Numbered from the stretch's first letter, positions 46,306 through 55,834 are shown. The stretch is 64,000 bases of DNA from Nocardia huaxiensis (GCF_013744875.1 NZ_CP059399.1:434001-498000); one strand, 5' to 3'. Numbers and translations: made by a program. The notes: generated from the letters alone by a model not told the origin.

Positions 46306-47967
46306 TCAGCCCCAGACGATGGTGGCGTACTTGATGACCGCCGCCAGCAGTGCGATCGACGTCGCTGCGATGACCGTCAGCGCCGGGCCGCGCGAGGGCG
46401 TGCGGCCGCGGGCGTCGGTGAGCCGCAAGGGCATCCAGCGCAGGATCACCGTCAGCGCCAGCAGCGCCAGCGGCACGAAGTACCGGCCCTGCACCCCGTC
46501 GATGATGTAGTAGCCGACCGGTGTGAAGGACATGTACAGCGTCACGTAGATCATGGCCACGCTGGCCGCGATGGTCAGCGCCACCAGTGCCGTGCGGACA
46601 TTCGTCGCGCCGCGCGCACCGGTCAGCCGGTCCGCGATGCCGAGGCTCACCGCGAAGGCCAGCAGGCTCGCCAGGATCGTGATGGCCGGGACGTCCACGT
46701 ACGCGAAGCCGAGCTCCCCGAAGAACTGGGTGAACCAGCGCTGATCCCGGCGCGCGATGCTGTCGCCGAACGTGCTCAGGAACTGGATCGGATCCGACAG
46801 GATCTCCTTCAGTTGCTCGCCGGGTTTGACCGTGCCCCACTGCTTCTGCGGCCGCATCAGGCTCATGCCGTCACCGGTCGGGGCGGCGATGCGCATCCAC
46901 AGCGCGAAGGACACGCCGCCGATCACCGCGCACAGCCACGGCAGCGCCCGCTGCCAGGCCGCCGGTCGCTCCGCATTGCCGAAGCCGAAGCGCCGCGCCG
47001 GAATCAGCACGGTGAGCATGGCCAGCAGCACATAGGTCGGCTTGCACACCGGCAGCAGAATCGTGGCCGCAAGCGCCGCAACGGTTTCCGGTTTGGACAG
47101 CCGGTCACCGAGGAACAGCGCCTTCACGATGACCGCCGAAACCAGCAGCGCCAGTGCGTTGGTCACGGTATCCGCGGTCACGGTCCCGGCCTGGAACACC
47201 GCGATCGGCAGCACCGCGACGGTCAGCGCCAGCCACTGGATCCGATGCCCGCGCAGCATCCGCACCGCGAACCCGACAATGGCCAGGTAGGCGAGCAGTC
47301 CGGCCCAGCGGGTGGCGAGCACCGTGCCGCCGACACTCAGGTCGAGGGCCTCGGCGATCCGGATGCCCGCGGCCTGCGGCAGATACGGGACGGGGGAGTA
47401 GGCGGCGGTATTGGTGAACCAGACCTTCTTCTCCGGACCGCCCACCGCGGCGGCGCCGAGCCGGTCGTAGGCGCCGCGATCGGCCACCATCGGATCGGGT
47501 TCGTCGGTGTTGTTGTTGTAGTCCTCGAACGCGTGCGTCATGAGCGCGTCGATGCTGGCGGGCAGGTAGCCGCCCCACGCCGGTCCGCGATCGTCCGGAA
47601 TCTTCTCCGGCGTGAAGCCGCCGTGCGCGACCTGGTAGGCCCGCCCGAACTGAGTGATCTCGTCGTGGCCCCAGAACGGCGGCGTCACCACCGAGAAGAT
47701 CGCGCCGAACACGCCGGCGAGCAGCACGAAAACCAGCGCCGCCGACCCGAATCGGCGCTCCAGCCGGATCACCGCGCCGCGCAGTCCGCCGGGCTCGGCC
47801 TTGGTGTCCGGTTGTGCGGCCGCGATCTTCTTCGGCTGCGCGACAGTCGTCTCGACCGAACCGTTCGCGGTGGCGGCCGCGTCCGGCTGCGTTTCGGTGC
47901 TGTCGTTCTCGCTCGCTTCGGTGACCACGATGTCCGATTCTGCTGGACGCTCGCTCCGAACCGTCAT
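46306..47967 (-). CDS. DUF2142 multi-pass membrane protein
   Basis: The ATG at 47967 gives 553 residues. A cytoplasmic Ala/Thr-rich N-terminus (about 70 residues) precedes about 12 membrane helices. The DUF2142 marks are VVTPPFWGHDEITQFGRAYQ after helix 1, a long external loop with AYSPVPYLPQAAGIRIA, and VTADTVTNALALL. The GT-C-like layout with an acidic first external loop suggests a polyprenyl-linked sugar transferase. Its start overlaps the stop of the GT2 gene by 4 bases, so the pair may transfer the sugar that GT2 loads on the lipid carrier. Confidence 0.78.
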   Translation of the reverse strand: MTVRSERPAESDIVVTEASENDSTETQPDAAATANGSVETTVAQPKKIAAAQPDTKAEPGGLRGAVIRLERRFGSAALVFVLLAGVFGAIFSVVTPPFWGHDEITQFGRAYQVAHGGFTPEKIPDDRGPAWGGYLPASIDALMTHAFEDYNNNTDEPDPMVADRGAYDRLGAAAVGGPEKKVWFTNTAAYSPVPYLPQAAGIRIAEALDLSVGGTVLATRWAGLLAYLAIVGFAVRMLRGHRIQWLALTVAVLPIAVFQAGTVTADTVTNALALLVSAVIVKALFLGDRLSKPETVAALAATILLPVCKPTYVLLAMLTVLIPARRFGFGNAERPAAWQRALPWLCAVIGGVSFALWMRIAAPTGDGMSLMRPQKQWGTVKPGEQLKEILSDPIQFLSTFGDSIARRDQRWFTQFFGELGFAYVDVPAITILASLLAFAVSLGIADRLTGARGATNVRTALVALTIAASVAMIYVTLYMSFTPVGYYIIDGVQGRYFVPLALLALTVILRWMPLRLTDARGRTPSRGPALTVIAATSIALLAAVIKYATIVWG

Positions 47968-48938
47968 CGACGCGACCCGTTCGCCGCTTCGTGTGCGGAT
48001 TCCTCCGCGCCGACGGCGGAGTAGCGCAGGTAGATCAGTCGCGCGGCCTCGTGCCGGGAGCGGCGGATGCCGTCCAGGATGAGCCCGGCGGTCCAGGCGA
48101 GGCTGCCCAGCAGCATGAGCGTGAACCCGAGGAATAACGTCGGGAAGCGCGGCACCTCGTGAATTCGGTAGAACTCGACCACGATCGGCGTGATGAGGAT
48201 GATCGAGATCAGCCACAGCAGCGTGCCGAACAGCCCGTAGAAGGCGACCGGCCGCTCGTGCCGGGCCAGTCCGACGATCAGGTTCAGGATCTTGAAGCCG
48301 TCGTGATAGGTGCGCAGCTTGGATTCGCTGCCCTCCGGCCGATCCCGGAAACCGACCGGCACGGCCGTCTGCGGCACCCGCAGATGCTGCGAATGCACGG
48401 TCAGCTCGGTCTCGATCTCGAATTCGCGTGACACCGCCGGGAAGCTCTTCACGAACCGGCGCGAGAACACCCGGTAGCCGGACAGCATGTCCTCGACGTT
48501 CTCGCCGAACACCTTGCCCACCACGCCGTTCAGCACCTTGTTGCCGGTCTCGTGCCCGGCCCGGTACGCGGATTCGCCCTCGATCTCGCGGCGCACGCCC
48601 AGCACGTGGTCGTACGGGCCCGCGAGCAGCGTGTCGATCATCTGCGGCGCGGCCGACGCGTCGTAGGTGTCGTCGCCGTCGATCATCAGATAGATATCGG
48701 CCTCGATATCGGCGAACGCGCGCCGCACCACATTGCCCTTGCCCTTGCGGTATTCGGTGCGCACGATCGCCCCGGCTGCCCGCGCTCGCTCGGCGGTGGC
48801 GTCGGTGCTCCGGTTGTCGTAGACGTATACGACGATTCCGGGTACGGCGGCCTTGAGGTCGGTGACAACCTTCGCCACCGCGGCCTCTTCGTTGTGGCAC
48901 GGCACAATGGCGGCAATGCGAAGCTCGGTGGAGTCCAC
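47964..48938 (-). CDS. GT2 polyprenyl-phosphate glycosyltransferase with C-terminal membrane pair
   Basis: The 324-residue protein has a GT2 domain: IVPCHNEEAAVAKVV, VYVYDNRSTDATAERA, GKGNVVRRAF and the metal site MIDGDDTYD. Later come EIETELTVHSQ and RTYHDGFKILN. Two membrane helices follow at about residues 228-250 and 262-285. This is the layout of dolichol/polyprenyl-phosphate sugar synthases. The donor sugar is unknown. It is coupled to the DUF2142 gene downstream and divergent from a GtrA gene, a common set for lipid-linked sugar synthesis and flipping. Confidence 0.88.
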   Translation of the reverse strand: MDSTELRIAAIVPCHNEEAAVAKVVTDLKAAVPGIVVYVYDNRSTDATAERARAAGAIVRTEYRKGKGNVVRRAFADIEADIYLMIDGDDTYDASAAPQMIDTLLAGPYDHVLGVRREIEGESAYRAGHETGNKVLNGVVGKVFGENVEDMLSGYRVFSRRFVKSFPAVSREFEIETELTVHSQHLRVPQTAVPVGFRDRPEGSESKLRTYHDGFKILNLIVGLARHERPVAFYGLFGTLLWLISIILITPIVVEFYRIHEVPRFPTLFLGFTLMLLGSLAWTAGLILDGIRRSRHEAARLIYLRYSAVGAEESAHEAANGSRR

Positions 48939-49033
48939 CCGGTCAATCCTCTGATCGGAAGGCGAATACGAACACGGGGAGGGTACCCGTTCCCCGGCCG
49001 TTGTCGCTCACGGACTCCGGTACCGTCGGGCGA

Positions 49034-49522
49034 GTGTCTGCGAGTGAGTCCGCTGTGACCGAGCCGGGAACATCCCTGATCGACAAGGTCCGCGCCCTGT
49101 TGCGCAAGGGTGGCGCGTTCCTCGTGGTGGGGCTCGTCGGGCTGGCCGTCGACATGGGCGCCTACAACGCGCTGGTGTTCTGGGGCGGTCACGGACCGCT
49201 CGGCGACCACCCGGTTCCGGCCAAGGCCATTTCCATCGCGGCCGCCACCGTGGTCACCTATTTCGGCAACAAGTGGTGGACCTACAACGATCATGAGGAC
49301 TCCGGCGACGGCCGCGGAATTCTGGTCTACGCGGTGATCAATCTGATGGCCATCGGCCTGCAATTGAGCTGTCTCGGATTCTCCCGCTACGTGCTCGGAC
49401 TCGACAGTCCGTTGGCGGACAACATCTCCGGCGTGTTCGTGGGCCAAGCGGTCGCAATGGTGTTCCGATTCTGGGCCTATGGCAAATTCGTGTTCACCGG
49501 CACGCGCGAACAACAGGGGTAG
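49034..49522 (+). CDS. GtrA-family membrane protein
   Basis: The GTG at 49034 gives 162 residues: a short cytoplasmic start (LIDKVRALLRKGG), then four membrane helices with FLVVGLVGLAVDMGAY, AATVVTYFGNKWWTYND and FVGQAVAMVFRFWAYGKFVF. It is a second GtrA member in the window. It probably helps move the lipid-linked sugar made by the divergent GT2 across the membrane. It lies 126 bases before glfT2 on the same strand. Confidence 0.88.
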   Translation: MSASESAVTEPGTSLIDKVRALLRKGGAFLVVGLVGLAVDMGAYNALVFWGGHGPLGDHPVPAKAISIAAATVVTYFGNKWWTYNDHEDSGDGRGILVYAVINLMAIGLQLSCLGFSRYVLGLDSPLADNISGVFVGQAVAMVFRFWAYGKFVFTGTREQQG

Positions 49523-49648
49523 TCCGGGTTAACTCTGCCGCGAACCGAGCAGATTGATATCCTCGCCCCGGCCGAGCGAGAGTGTGGGTGTGCGTCCACA
49601 TCGGGTGTGCCGGTATCTGTTCTTGTATCGAAGGATGTCGAGGGATTC

Positions 49649-51550
49649 ATGGATGCGTCGGCTGGACAAGCCGTGACCGAAATCAATGACCGGCAGTCCG
49701 CCGGAGCCCCCGCGACGCTGCGCGCGGACCACGCCGCGCCCGAGCGGCTGGTGCTGGCCCGCGGAGTGTTCACCGGTCCCGCACCGCGGATCAGCCCGGA
49801 GCTGTACGCGGTGGTCAAGGGCAAGTCCCACCGGGAACGCATGTCGCTGCGGCTGGAGAAGGGCTCCTCCGCGCACACCAACACCTACTTCGGGCGGTTC
49901 GCGGCCAGCTACTGGCAGCGCTGGACCCATGTCACCGAGGTCGAGGTCGCCATGACCCTGGAGACCACGGGCAAGGTGAAGGTGCGCCTGGCGGCCTCCG
50001 ACATCGCCGGGCACCGGCGGGTTTCCGATACCGCCCAGGTCCGCGAGACCGGGCGCGTGGTGCTCAAGGCCAAGCTCGACATGTTCATCGACGGCGGCGC
50101 GCTGTGGCTCGAATTCGACGCCGTCGGTGGCGATGTCACCATCAGCGACCTGGAATGGTCGGCCGCCGCACCCGATCACGTGCGACCGGTGGCCATTGCC
50201 ATCTGCACGTTCAACCGGGCCGAGGACTGCGCGAACACGGTGGCGGCGCTGGCCTCCGATCCGACCGTGCTCGGGCTCATCGACGCCGTGTACGTGGTCG
50301 ACCAGGGCACCGACCTGGTGCAGGACCGGCCGCTGTTCACCGAGACCGCGCCGAAGTTCGGTGACAAGCTGCGCTACATCCGGCAGCCGAATCTCGGTGG
50401 CGCGGGCGGCTTCACGCGCGGCCTGTACGAGGTGTCGGCCGCCAACGAGCACGCCGACGTCATCCTCATGGACGACGACATCCTGTGCGAGCCGGAGACC
50501 GTGCTGCGGTTGAACGCCTTCGCGAACCTCACCGTCGAACCGACGCTGGTCGGTGCGCAGATGCTGTTCCTTTTCAACCCCGACTATCTGAATGTCGGTG
50601 CGGAGGAAACGGATCTGGCCAAACTGCGGCACGGCCAGAAGGTGCCGAAGGCGCTGCGCAACACCAGCATGCTGAAGAAGAACCAGGAACGGCGCGTCGA
50701 CGCCGGTTACAACGCCTGGTGGACCTGCCTCATCCCCGCCGAAGTGGTGAAGAAGATCGGGCTGCCGGTGCCCATCTTCTTCCAGTGGGACGATGTCGAA
50801 TACGGGCTGCGTGCTCGCGAAAACGGTTTCGTCACAGTCACTCTGCCGAATGCGGCGGTGTGGCACGCGGACTTCTACTGGAAGGATTTCGACGACTGGG
50901 CGCGCTACTTCTCCTCGCGCAACTCGCTCATCGTCTCCTCCCTGCACGCCGATCTCGATCCGAAAGCCATTACCCGCCAGCTCTTCCGGGAAATCGCGGA
51001 ATACCTCGTGGGCATGCAGTACGGTCTCGCGCACACCACCCTGCAGGGCATCGAGGACTACCTGCGCGGCCCGGAAGCCCTGCGCGACGGCGGTATCGAA
51101 GCGCTCGCCAAGGCCCGCACCTCGCGCTCGGACTACCCGGAGACCGTCAAGCATCCGGCGGCCACCGCCCCGGTCGTGAACGCGCACGTGCATCTGCGTC
51201 GCGCCGGCGGTGAACCCAGCCGCCCGCTGCTCATCCTGCTCAAGCGCGCCCTCACCCAGTGGACCGGCCGCACCATTCCGGGCGTCGTCGGCATCACCCG
51301 CGAGGACGCGCACTGGTGGCACATCGCGCTGTTCGACCACGTCGTGGTGACCGATGCCTCCCAGTCCGGCGTGCGAATCCGCAAGCGGGACAAGGAAACC
51401 GCCCGCCGCCTGCTCCGCCGCGCCTACAAGGTGCTCAAGCAGCTCCGCAAGGAACTGCCCACTCTGCAACAGCGCTGGCGCGCCGCCGCCCCCGAACTCA
51501 CCAGCCGCGAGAACTGGGAACGCCTCTACGGCATCGACCCCCGCGACTGA
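49649..51550 (+). CDS. glfT2: Galactofuranosyltransferase GlfT2
   Basis: The ATG at 49649 with GAGGG upstream gives 633 residues, close to the 637 of M. tuberculosis GlfT2; an earlier GTG at 49607 is less likely. A beta-sandwich N-terminal domain precedes the GT-A fold. Metal-binding Asp275-Asp276-Asp277 lie in LMDDDI, catalytic Asp381-Asp382 in FFQWDDVEYGLR and His406 in VWHADFYWKD. A helical C-terminal domain mediates tetramers in the homologue. It polymerises alternating beta-1,5 and beta-1,6 galactofuranose onto the lipid-linked galactan. The mutase gene glf is not next to it here. Confidence 0.95.
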   Translation: MDASAGQAVTEINDRQSAGAPATLRADHAAPERLVLARGVFTGPAPRISPELYAVVKGKSHRERMSLRLEKGSSAHTNTYFGRFAASYWQRWTHVTEVEVAMTLETTGKVKVRLAASDIAGHRRVSDTAQVRETGRVVLKAKLDMFIDGGALWLEFDAVGGDVTISDLEWSAAAPDHVRPVAIAICTFNRAEDCANTVAALASDPTVLGLIDAVYVVDQGTDLVQDRPLFTETAPKFGDKLRYIRQPNLGGAGGFTRGLYEVSAANEHADVILMDDDILCEPETVLRLNAFANLTVEPTLVGAQMLFLFNPDYLNVGAEETDLAKLRHGQKVPKALRNTSMLKKNQERRVDAGYNAWWTCLIPAEVVKKIGLPVPIFFQWDDVEYGLRARENGFVTVTLPNAAVWHADFYWKDFDDWARYFSSRNSLIVSSLHADLDPKAITRQLFREIAEYLVGMQYGLAHTTLQGIEDYLRGPEALRDGGIEALAKARTSRSDYPETVKHPAATAPVVNAHVHLRRAGGEPSRPLLILLKRALTQWTGRTIPGVVGITREDAHWWHIALFDHVVVTDASQSGVRIRKRDKETARRLLRRAYKVLKQLRKELPTLQQRWRAAAPELTSRENWERLYGIDPRD

Positions 51551-51587
51551 CGCCGGTCTCTCCGAATACCGCTGCGCACCCGTCCCT

Positions 51588-51678
51588 CGTCATCCCGGCA
51601 TGCTTTTGGCCGGGATCCACACTGGAATATGCGCGCCCCGCTGTGTGGATCCCGGCCAAGAAGCGCGCCGGGATGACC
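51588..51678. repeat. Palindromic interspersed repeat, copy 2
   Basis: A 91-bp element begins 38 bases after the glfT2 stop. CGTCATCCCGGCATGC opens it, GGCCGGGATCCACAC ends the left arm, and GTGTGGATCCCGGCC...GCCGGGATGAC forms the right arm. It is nearly identical in its arms to the copies at 13742 and 59756, with a different loop. Confidence 0.88.
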
Positions 51679-51701
51679 GGGGACTTGTTTTCGATCGATG
51701 C

Positions 51702-52298
51702 TCACGGCGCTAGTGGGGATGCCAGCAGGGCGCGTGTGGCGGCAACCAGGTCCGCGTCCAGCCATTCGGGGAGCTCCCCGGTGTGGGCGTGGCGGCGCAG
51801 CGTCGCATAGGGCAGATCCACGACGGCGCGGGCGACCGCCTCCATCTCCCGTGCGCCGGCGCTGCCGTACGCCGCCCGCGCCACCCGCTGCACCTGTTCG
51901 ATCAGCGGCGCGTTCATGTGGTTGAGGCGTTCCCGGAACTCGGTGTCGGGTCCGCCGTCGAGCAGATCGTTGGGGCGCAGGTTCAGCAGGAGTTTCGCGT
52001 CGTCCGGGAAGTCCCGGCCGAAGGTGAGCGAGGCCGCGCTCATGCCCACGGCCGCCTCGATCGGGTCCTCCGTCTCCGCCGCGCTCAGGACCAGGGCTTG
52101 GAATCGTTCCAGTGCGCGTACCCATGCCGCCGACAGCACGCCGTTGCGGTTGCCGAAGCGGTGGTAAAGCGTGCCCACGGGTGCCCCGCTGGCCGCGGCG
52201 ATGGCGGCGACGCTGGCCGCCCTGGGGCCTTCGGTGAGGACCAGGGTCCGCGCTGCGTCGAGGATCACGTCGGTGTCGTGCTTCCGGGGAGGTGCCAT
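51702..52298 (-). CDS. TetR-family regulator
   Basis: The 198-residue protein has an N-terminal TetR helix-turn-helix (about residues 8-55): ILDAARTLVLTEGPRAASVA, then APVGTLYHRFGNRNGVL. A helical ligand-binding domain ends in LDADLVAATRALL. It is divergent from a small SRPBCC-like operon with only 21 bases between, containing GAACTAGTAC, so it very likely represses that pair. Confidence 0.9.
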   Translation of the reverse strand: MAPPRKHDTDVILDAARTLVLTEGPRAASVAAIAAASGAPVGTLYHRFGNRNGVLSAAWVRALERFQALVLSAAETEDPIEAAVGMSAASLTFGRDFPDDAKLLLNLRPNDLLDGGPDTEFRERLNHMNAPLIEQVQRVARAAYGSAGAREMEAVARAVVDLPYATLRRHAHTGELPEWLDADLVAATRALLASPLAP

Positions 52299-52319
52299 GA
52301 ACTAGTACAGTCCTTCTAT

Positions 52320-52718
52320 ATGGAGCGTTTGCCCTATATCGATCAGCATTCCAGATTAGTAGCCGCCGACCGTGCGCACACATGGACCGCCCTGCTGCGC
52401 ACAACCTGCAAGAACCCGGATGATCTCAACACACTCCCGCACGGATTCAGTCTCGACGAGGCCGACCCGCCGAAACGACTGGCCGCCGAGGGGCAGCACC
52501 GGTTCTCCCGGTACGCCCTCACCTTCACCCTCGAGGAAGTCGACTCCGGGCACACCCGCTTGGTCGCCGACAGCTATGGAGCCTTCCCCGGACTCGGTGG
52601 CCGCATCTACCGCGCCCTGGTGGTCGGCAGCGGTGGCCACGCCCTCATCGTCCGGGACATGGTGCGCCGCATAGGCGTTGCCGCCGAGAAGCTCGCCCGA
52701 ACGGAGCGGCGCTCATGA
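52320..52718 (+). CDS. SRPBCC/START-like protein
   Basis: The ATG at 52320 gives 132 residues with a beta-rich middle (FSRYALTFTLEEVDSGHTRL) and a final helix region (GRIYRALVVGSGGHALI), as in helix-grip proteins that bind hydrophobic ligands. Cytoplasmic. It is coupled by a 4-base overlap to a second SRPBCC-like gene and divergent from a TetR regulator. Ligand unknown. Confidence 0.6.
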   Translation: MERLPYIDQHSRLVAADRAHTWTALLRTTCKNPDDLNTLPHGFSLDEADPPKRLAAEGQHRFSRYALTFTLEEVDSGHTRLVADSYGAFPGLGGRIYRALVVGSGGHALIVRDMVRRIGVAAEKLARTERRS

Positions 52719-53236
52719 TTCCCGGACAGGTCTGGGGCGCTCGCCCCGACGAACTGCTCGCCGAACTGCCCTGCGACAGTGAGCTTTCCGGCAGTGTCCT
52801 GGTCTGCGACCGGGCGATCTCGGTCGATGCCCCGGCGGAAACCGTCTTCGACTGGTGCTGTCAGCTGCGGGTGGCTTCCTACAGTTACGAACTGCTCGAC
52901 GTGACCTGGCTGCTCGGTGCACCCCTGCGCCGTAGGCCCCGTACCCGTAGCCCCGAGCTGACCGATCTCGCTGTGGGACAACGTTTCATGGGCGTGTTCG
53001 ACCTGGTGAACTTCACGCCCGGCGTACAGATCACGCTGCGCGCGGACACGGTCGCGGTCACCTACTCGGTGCGTCCGTATGTCGTCGGCCCAGGTTCCCG
53101 GCTGCATGTCCGCGTGTGTTTCTCGGGTCCTGGCCTGATTGCCGCGCCACTGGCCTTCGGTGACTTCTTCATGATGCGCAAGCAGTTGCTCACCCTGAAG
53201 GAACTCGCTGAGCGCGAAGCGCTTTCGGTGCGCTGA
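52715..53236 (+). CDS. SRPBCC family protein
   Basis: The 173-residue protein has CDRAISVDAPAETVFDWCC, the usual start of a polyketide-cyclase/START-like fold, then SPELTDLAVGQRFMG and a strand-rich second half ending in the FFMMRKQLLTLKELAE helix. It overlaps the upstream gene (ATGA). The pair is probably controlled by the TetR protein and may bind or convert a hydrophobic small molecule. Confidence 0.7.
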   Translation: MIPGQVWGARPDELLAELPCDSELSGSVLVCDRAISVDAPAETVFDWCCQLRVASYSYELLDVTWLLGAPLRRRPRTRSPELTDLAVGQRFMGVFDLVNFTPGVQITLRADTVAVTYSVRPYVVGPGSRLHVRVCFSGPGLIAAPLAFGDFFMMRKQLLTLKELAEREALSVR

Positions 53237-53264
53237 CGGAACTTCCACCCGGCGGCGGTATCCG

Positions 53265-53732
53265 TCACGGGCCGCCGAGATTGCTCTCGACGCGCGCGAG
53301 CAGTCTTGCCAGCTCACGTCTTTCCCGCTCGGACAGTCCCGCCACGGTGCGCTTCTCGAGCCGCCCCCACATGTCACCAACCTTGTCCCGCAGCGCGTTT
53401 CCCGCATCCGAGGACTCCACCAGCACCGCGCGCCGATCCTCCGGATGCGGCCGCCGCGTGACGAAGCCGGCTTGTTCCAGCCGCTGCACCATGCGGGTGA
53501 CGGTGGACGGATCCAGCCCGAGCAGCTGGATCAGCTCGGTCTGCCGCTGCGGCCCGGCCTCCCACAGCCGCATGAGCAGCAACTCCTGCCCGGGGTAGAG
53601 CCCCATCTCCCGCAGCAGCTGCCCGGCCGTCCCGCGATGCAGCCGCGCGACGCGTGAGATGGCATGGCTGAGTTCGCCTTCGGCCTGTGGATCGGTGGTC
53701 ACGGCGTCCTCTCTCGATGTGATCGATGCCAT
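53265..53732 (-). CDS. MarR-family regulator of the ene-reductase
   Basis: The 155-residue MarR protein has YPGQELLLMRLWEAG, QTELIQLLGLDPSTVTRMVQ as recognition helix and the wing PEDRRAVLVESSDAG. It is divergent from the ene-reductase gene. The 78-base gap contains two TTGGC(T/C)AGCCAA palindromes, one just before each start, so autoregulation and repression of the ene-reductase are likely. Confidence 0.9.
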   Translation of the reverse strand: MASITSREDAVTTDPQAEGELSHAISRVARLHRGTAGQLLREMGLYPGQELLLMRLWEAGPQRQTELIQLLGLDPSTVTRMVQRLEQAGFVTRRPHPEDRRAVLVESSDAGNALRDKVGDMWGRLEKRTVAGLSERERRELARLLARVESNLGGP

Positions 53733-53736
53733 TTTG

Positions 53737-53791
53737 TTGGCTAGCCAAATAATGTCCTATGGTGGCTGCAGACCATTACTTGGCCAGCCAA
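53737..53791. promoter_or_regulatory. Twin MarR operators TTGGCTAGCCAA / TTGGCCAGCCAA
   Basis: A perfect 12-bp palindrome TTGGCTAGCCAA (53737-53748) lies directly before the MarR start, and TTGGCCAGCCAA (53780-53791; one asymmetric base) lies 19 bases before the ene-reductase ATG. The centres are 43 bases apart, about four helical turns. Confidence 0.75.
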
Positions 53792-53810
53792 CTATAGCTC
53801 GGAGGCGATC

Positions 53811-54875
53811 ATGACCACCGCATTCGACCCCATCACCGTGGGCGGCACCACGCTCGCCAGCCGCATCGCCATGGCCCCGATGACCCGCAGCCGCGCCTAC
53901 GGCGGCCTGGTCTCGGACCTGACCGCGGAATACTACGCACAGCGCGCGACGGCCGGACTCATCGTCACCGAGGGCATCCAGCCCGCACCGGTCGGCCAGG
54001 GCTATCCCTTCACACCCGGCCTGCACAGCCTCGAACAGGTCGCCGCCTGGCGGAAGGTCACCGACGCCGTGCACGAGCGCGGCGGCCGAATCTTCGCCCA
54101 GCTCATGCACACCGGCCGCGTCGGCCACCCGGTGCTGCTGCCCGCGGGCCTGCGCCCCGTCGCACCGTCCCCGGTCGCCGCGCAGGGCCAGGTCTTCACC
54201 CCGGAGGGCATGCAGGAGTTCGTCGTTCCCGACGAGCTGACCGCCGACCAAATCCGCGGCACCATCCAGGATTTCGCGACAGCGGCGCGCAATGCCGTCG
54301 ACGCCGGCTTCGACGGCGTGGAGCTGCACGGCGCCAACGGCTACCTCATCCACCAGTTCCTGGCCCCGAATTCCAATCAGCGCCAGGACGAATGGGGCGG
54401 CGACAGCACCGGCCGCATCCGCTTCGCCACCGCGGTGGTCTCGGCCGTCGCCGCCGAAATCGGCGCGGCCCGAACCGGATTGCGCATCTCGCCCGGAGCC
54501 CCGCTCAACGACATCAGCGAGCCCGCCCCGCGGGCGACCTACGAGGCGCTGGTCGATGCCATCAGCCCGCTCGGCCTGGCCTACCTGCACCTCATGGAGG
54601 CCGGCGACCGGCAGTTGACCGTCGACCTGCGCCACCGCTTCGGCGGCGTCTTCATCCTCAACCCCGCCACCGGCGACCGCCCGACCGGCCCGCAAGACCT
54701 GGCCCTGATCGAGGACGGCACCGCCGACCTGATCGCCTTCGGCCAACTCTTCCTGGCGAATCCGGATCTGCCCGCCCGGCTGCGCGCGGGTGGCCCGTTC
54801 AACACCGCCGACCGGGCCACCTTCTACGGCGGCGACGCCACGGGCTACACCGACTATCCGGCCCTGCCCGCCTGA
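53811..54875 (+). CDS. Old Yellow Enzyme-type alkene reductase
   Basis: The 354-residue FMN TIM-barrel protein has RIAMAPMTRSRA near the start (FMN-contacting Pro-Met-Thr), IFAQLMHTGRVGHP, and FDGVELHGANGYLIHQFLAP. Next come DEWGGDSTGRIRF with Arg, then FGQLFLANPDLPARL. It reduces activated C=C bonds with NAD(P)H, often as a response to electrophiles. The MarR protein upstream is the likely sensor. Confidence 0.93.
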   Translation: MTTAFDPITVGGTTLASRIAMAPMTRSRAYGGLVSDLTAEYYAQRATAGLIVTEGIQPAPVGQGYPFTPGLHSLEQVAAWRKVTDAVHERGGRIFAQLMHTGRVGHPVLLPAGLRPVAPSPVAAQGQVFTPEGMQEFVVPDELTADQIRGTIQDFATAARNAVDAGFDGVELHGANGYLIHQFLAPNSNQRQDEWGGDSTGRIRFATAVVSAVAAEIGAARTGLRISPGAPLNDISEPAPRATYEALVDAISPLGLAYLHLMEAGDRQLTVDLRHRFGGVFILNPATGDRPTGPQDLALIEDGTADLIAFGQLFLANPDLPARLRAGGPFNTADRATFYGGDATGYTDYPALPA

Positions 54876-54876
54876 C

Positions 54877-55725
54877 TCACAGGAACAGGTCGGTGGTGAG
54901 CGGGCCGTCACCCGGGGTGACCCGGTACCGATCGAGATCGGTGATGCCGTGCGCCGCGAGGACTTCGTCGTCGATGAAGAAATTGCCGGAGTTGTCCTTG
55001 GCCGGGGAGGTCAGCACCAGGTACGCGGCATCGGCGTAGATGTCGGGGGTGCGCGAGGTGGAGATCATCTCCTTGCCGCCGAGCAGGTTCTCCACCGCCG
55101 CGGTGGCGATGGTGGTGCGCGGCCACAGCGAGTTCACGCCGATGCCGTACTTGCGCAGTTCCTCCGCCAAACCCAGTGTGGTGAGCGACATTCCGTACTT
55201 GGCGATGGTGTAGCCCAGTGACGCGCCCGCCCATTTCGGGTCCAGGTTCAACGGCGGCGAGAGCGTGAGGATGTGCGGATTGCGCCCCGCCTCCGCCGAC
55301 TCCTTCAGGGCCGGAATGCTCAGCTTCGACAGCAGGAAACTGCCGCGGCAGTTGATGTCCTGCATGAGGTCGTACTTCTTCATCGGCAGCAGTTCGGTGG
55401 GGGACAGGTCGATGGCCGACGCATTGTTGACCACCATGTCGATGCCGCCGAACCGCTCCACCGTCTGGCGCACCGCGTCCGCCACGGCCTCGTCGTCGCG
55501 AATATCGCCGACGATCTTGAGGACCGAGCCGCCGGCCTGCTCAAGTTCCGCCGCGGCGGTGTGGATGGTGCCGGGCAATTTCGGATGCGGCAGATCGGTT
55601 TTCGCGATCAGGGTGATGTTCGCGCCGTCGGCCGCCGCGCGCCGGGCGATCTCCAGCCCGATTCCGCGACTGCCACCCGACATGATCATGGTCCGCCCGG
55701 CCAGTGGCTTCAGTGCTTCCGTCAT
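54877..55725 (-). CDS. Short-chain dehydrogenase/reductase (HSDL2-like)
   Basis: The 282-residue SDR has MSGGSRGIGLEIARRAA as cofactor motif, VVNNASAIDL, LTLSPPLNLDP in place of the usual Ser segment and LGYTIAKYGMS with catalytic Tyr and Lys. The ISTSRTPDIYADAAYLVL C-terminal portion matches the hydroxysteroid-dehydrogenase-like 2 group. It is an oxidoreductase of unknown substrate, cytoplasmic. It converges with the ene-reductase, with one base between the coding regions. Confidence 0.88.
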   Translation of the reverse strand: MTEALKPLAGRTMIMSGGSRGIGLEIARRAAADGANITLIAKTDLPHPKLPGTIHTAAAELEQAGGSVLKIVGDIRDDEAVADAVRQTVERFGGIDMVVNNASAIDLSPTELLPMKKYDLMQDINCRGSFLLSKLSIPALKESAEAGRNPHILTLSPPLNLDPKWAGASLGYTIAKYGMSLTTLGLAEELRKYGIGVNSLWPRTTIATAAVENLLGGKEMISTSRTPDIYADAAYLVLTSPAKDNSGNFFIDDEVLAAHGITDLDRYRVTPGDGPLTTDLFL

Positions 55726-55834
55726 CGGTTCAGCTCCTGTTCTGCTGCTTCCACCCTGATTCCGATCATCCGCGCGGATGCGGATGTGTGGGGTGAAACC
55801 CGCTCAACCGGACATTAGGCCCGTGGCGTTCTAT

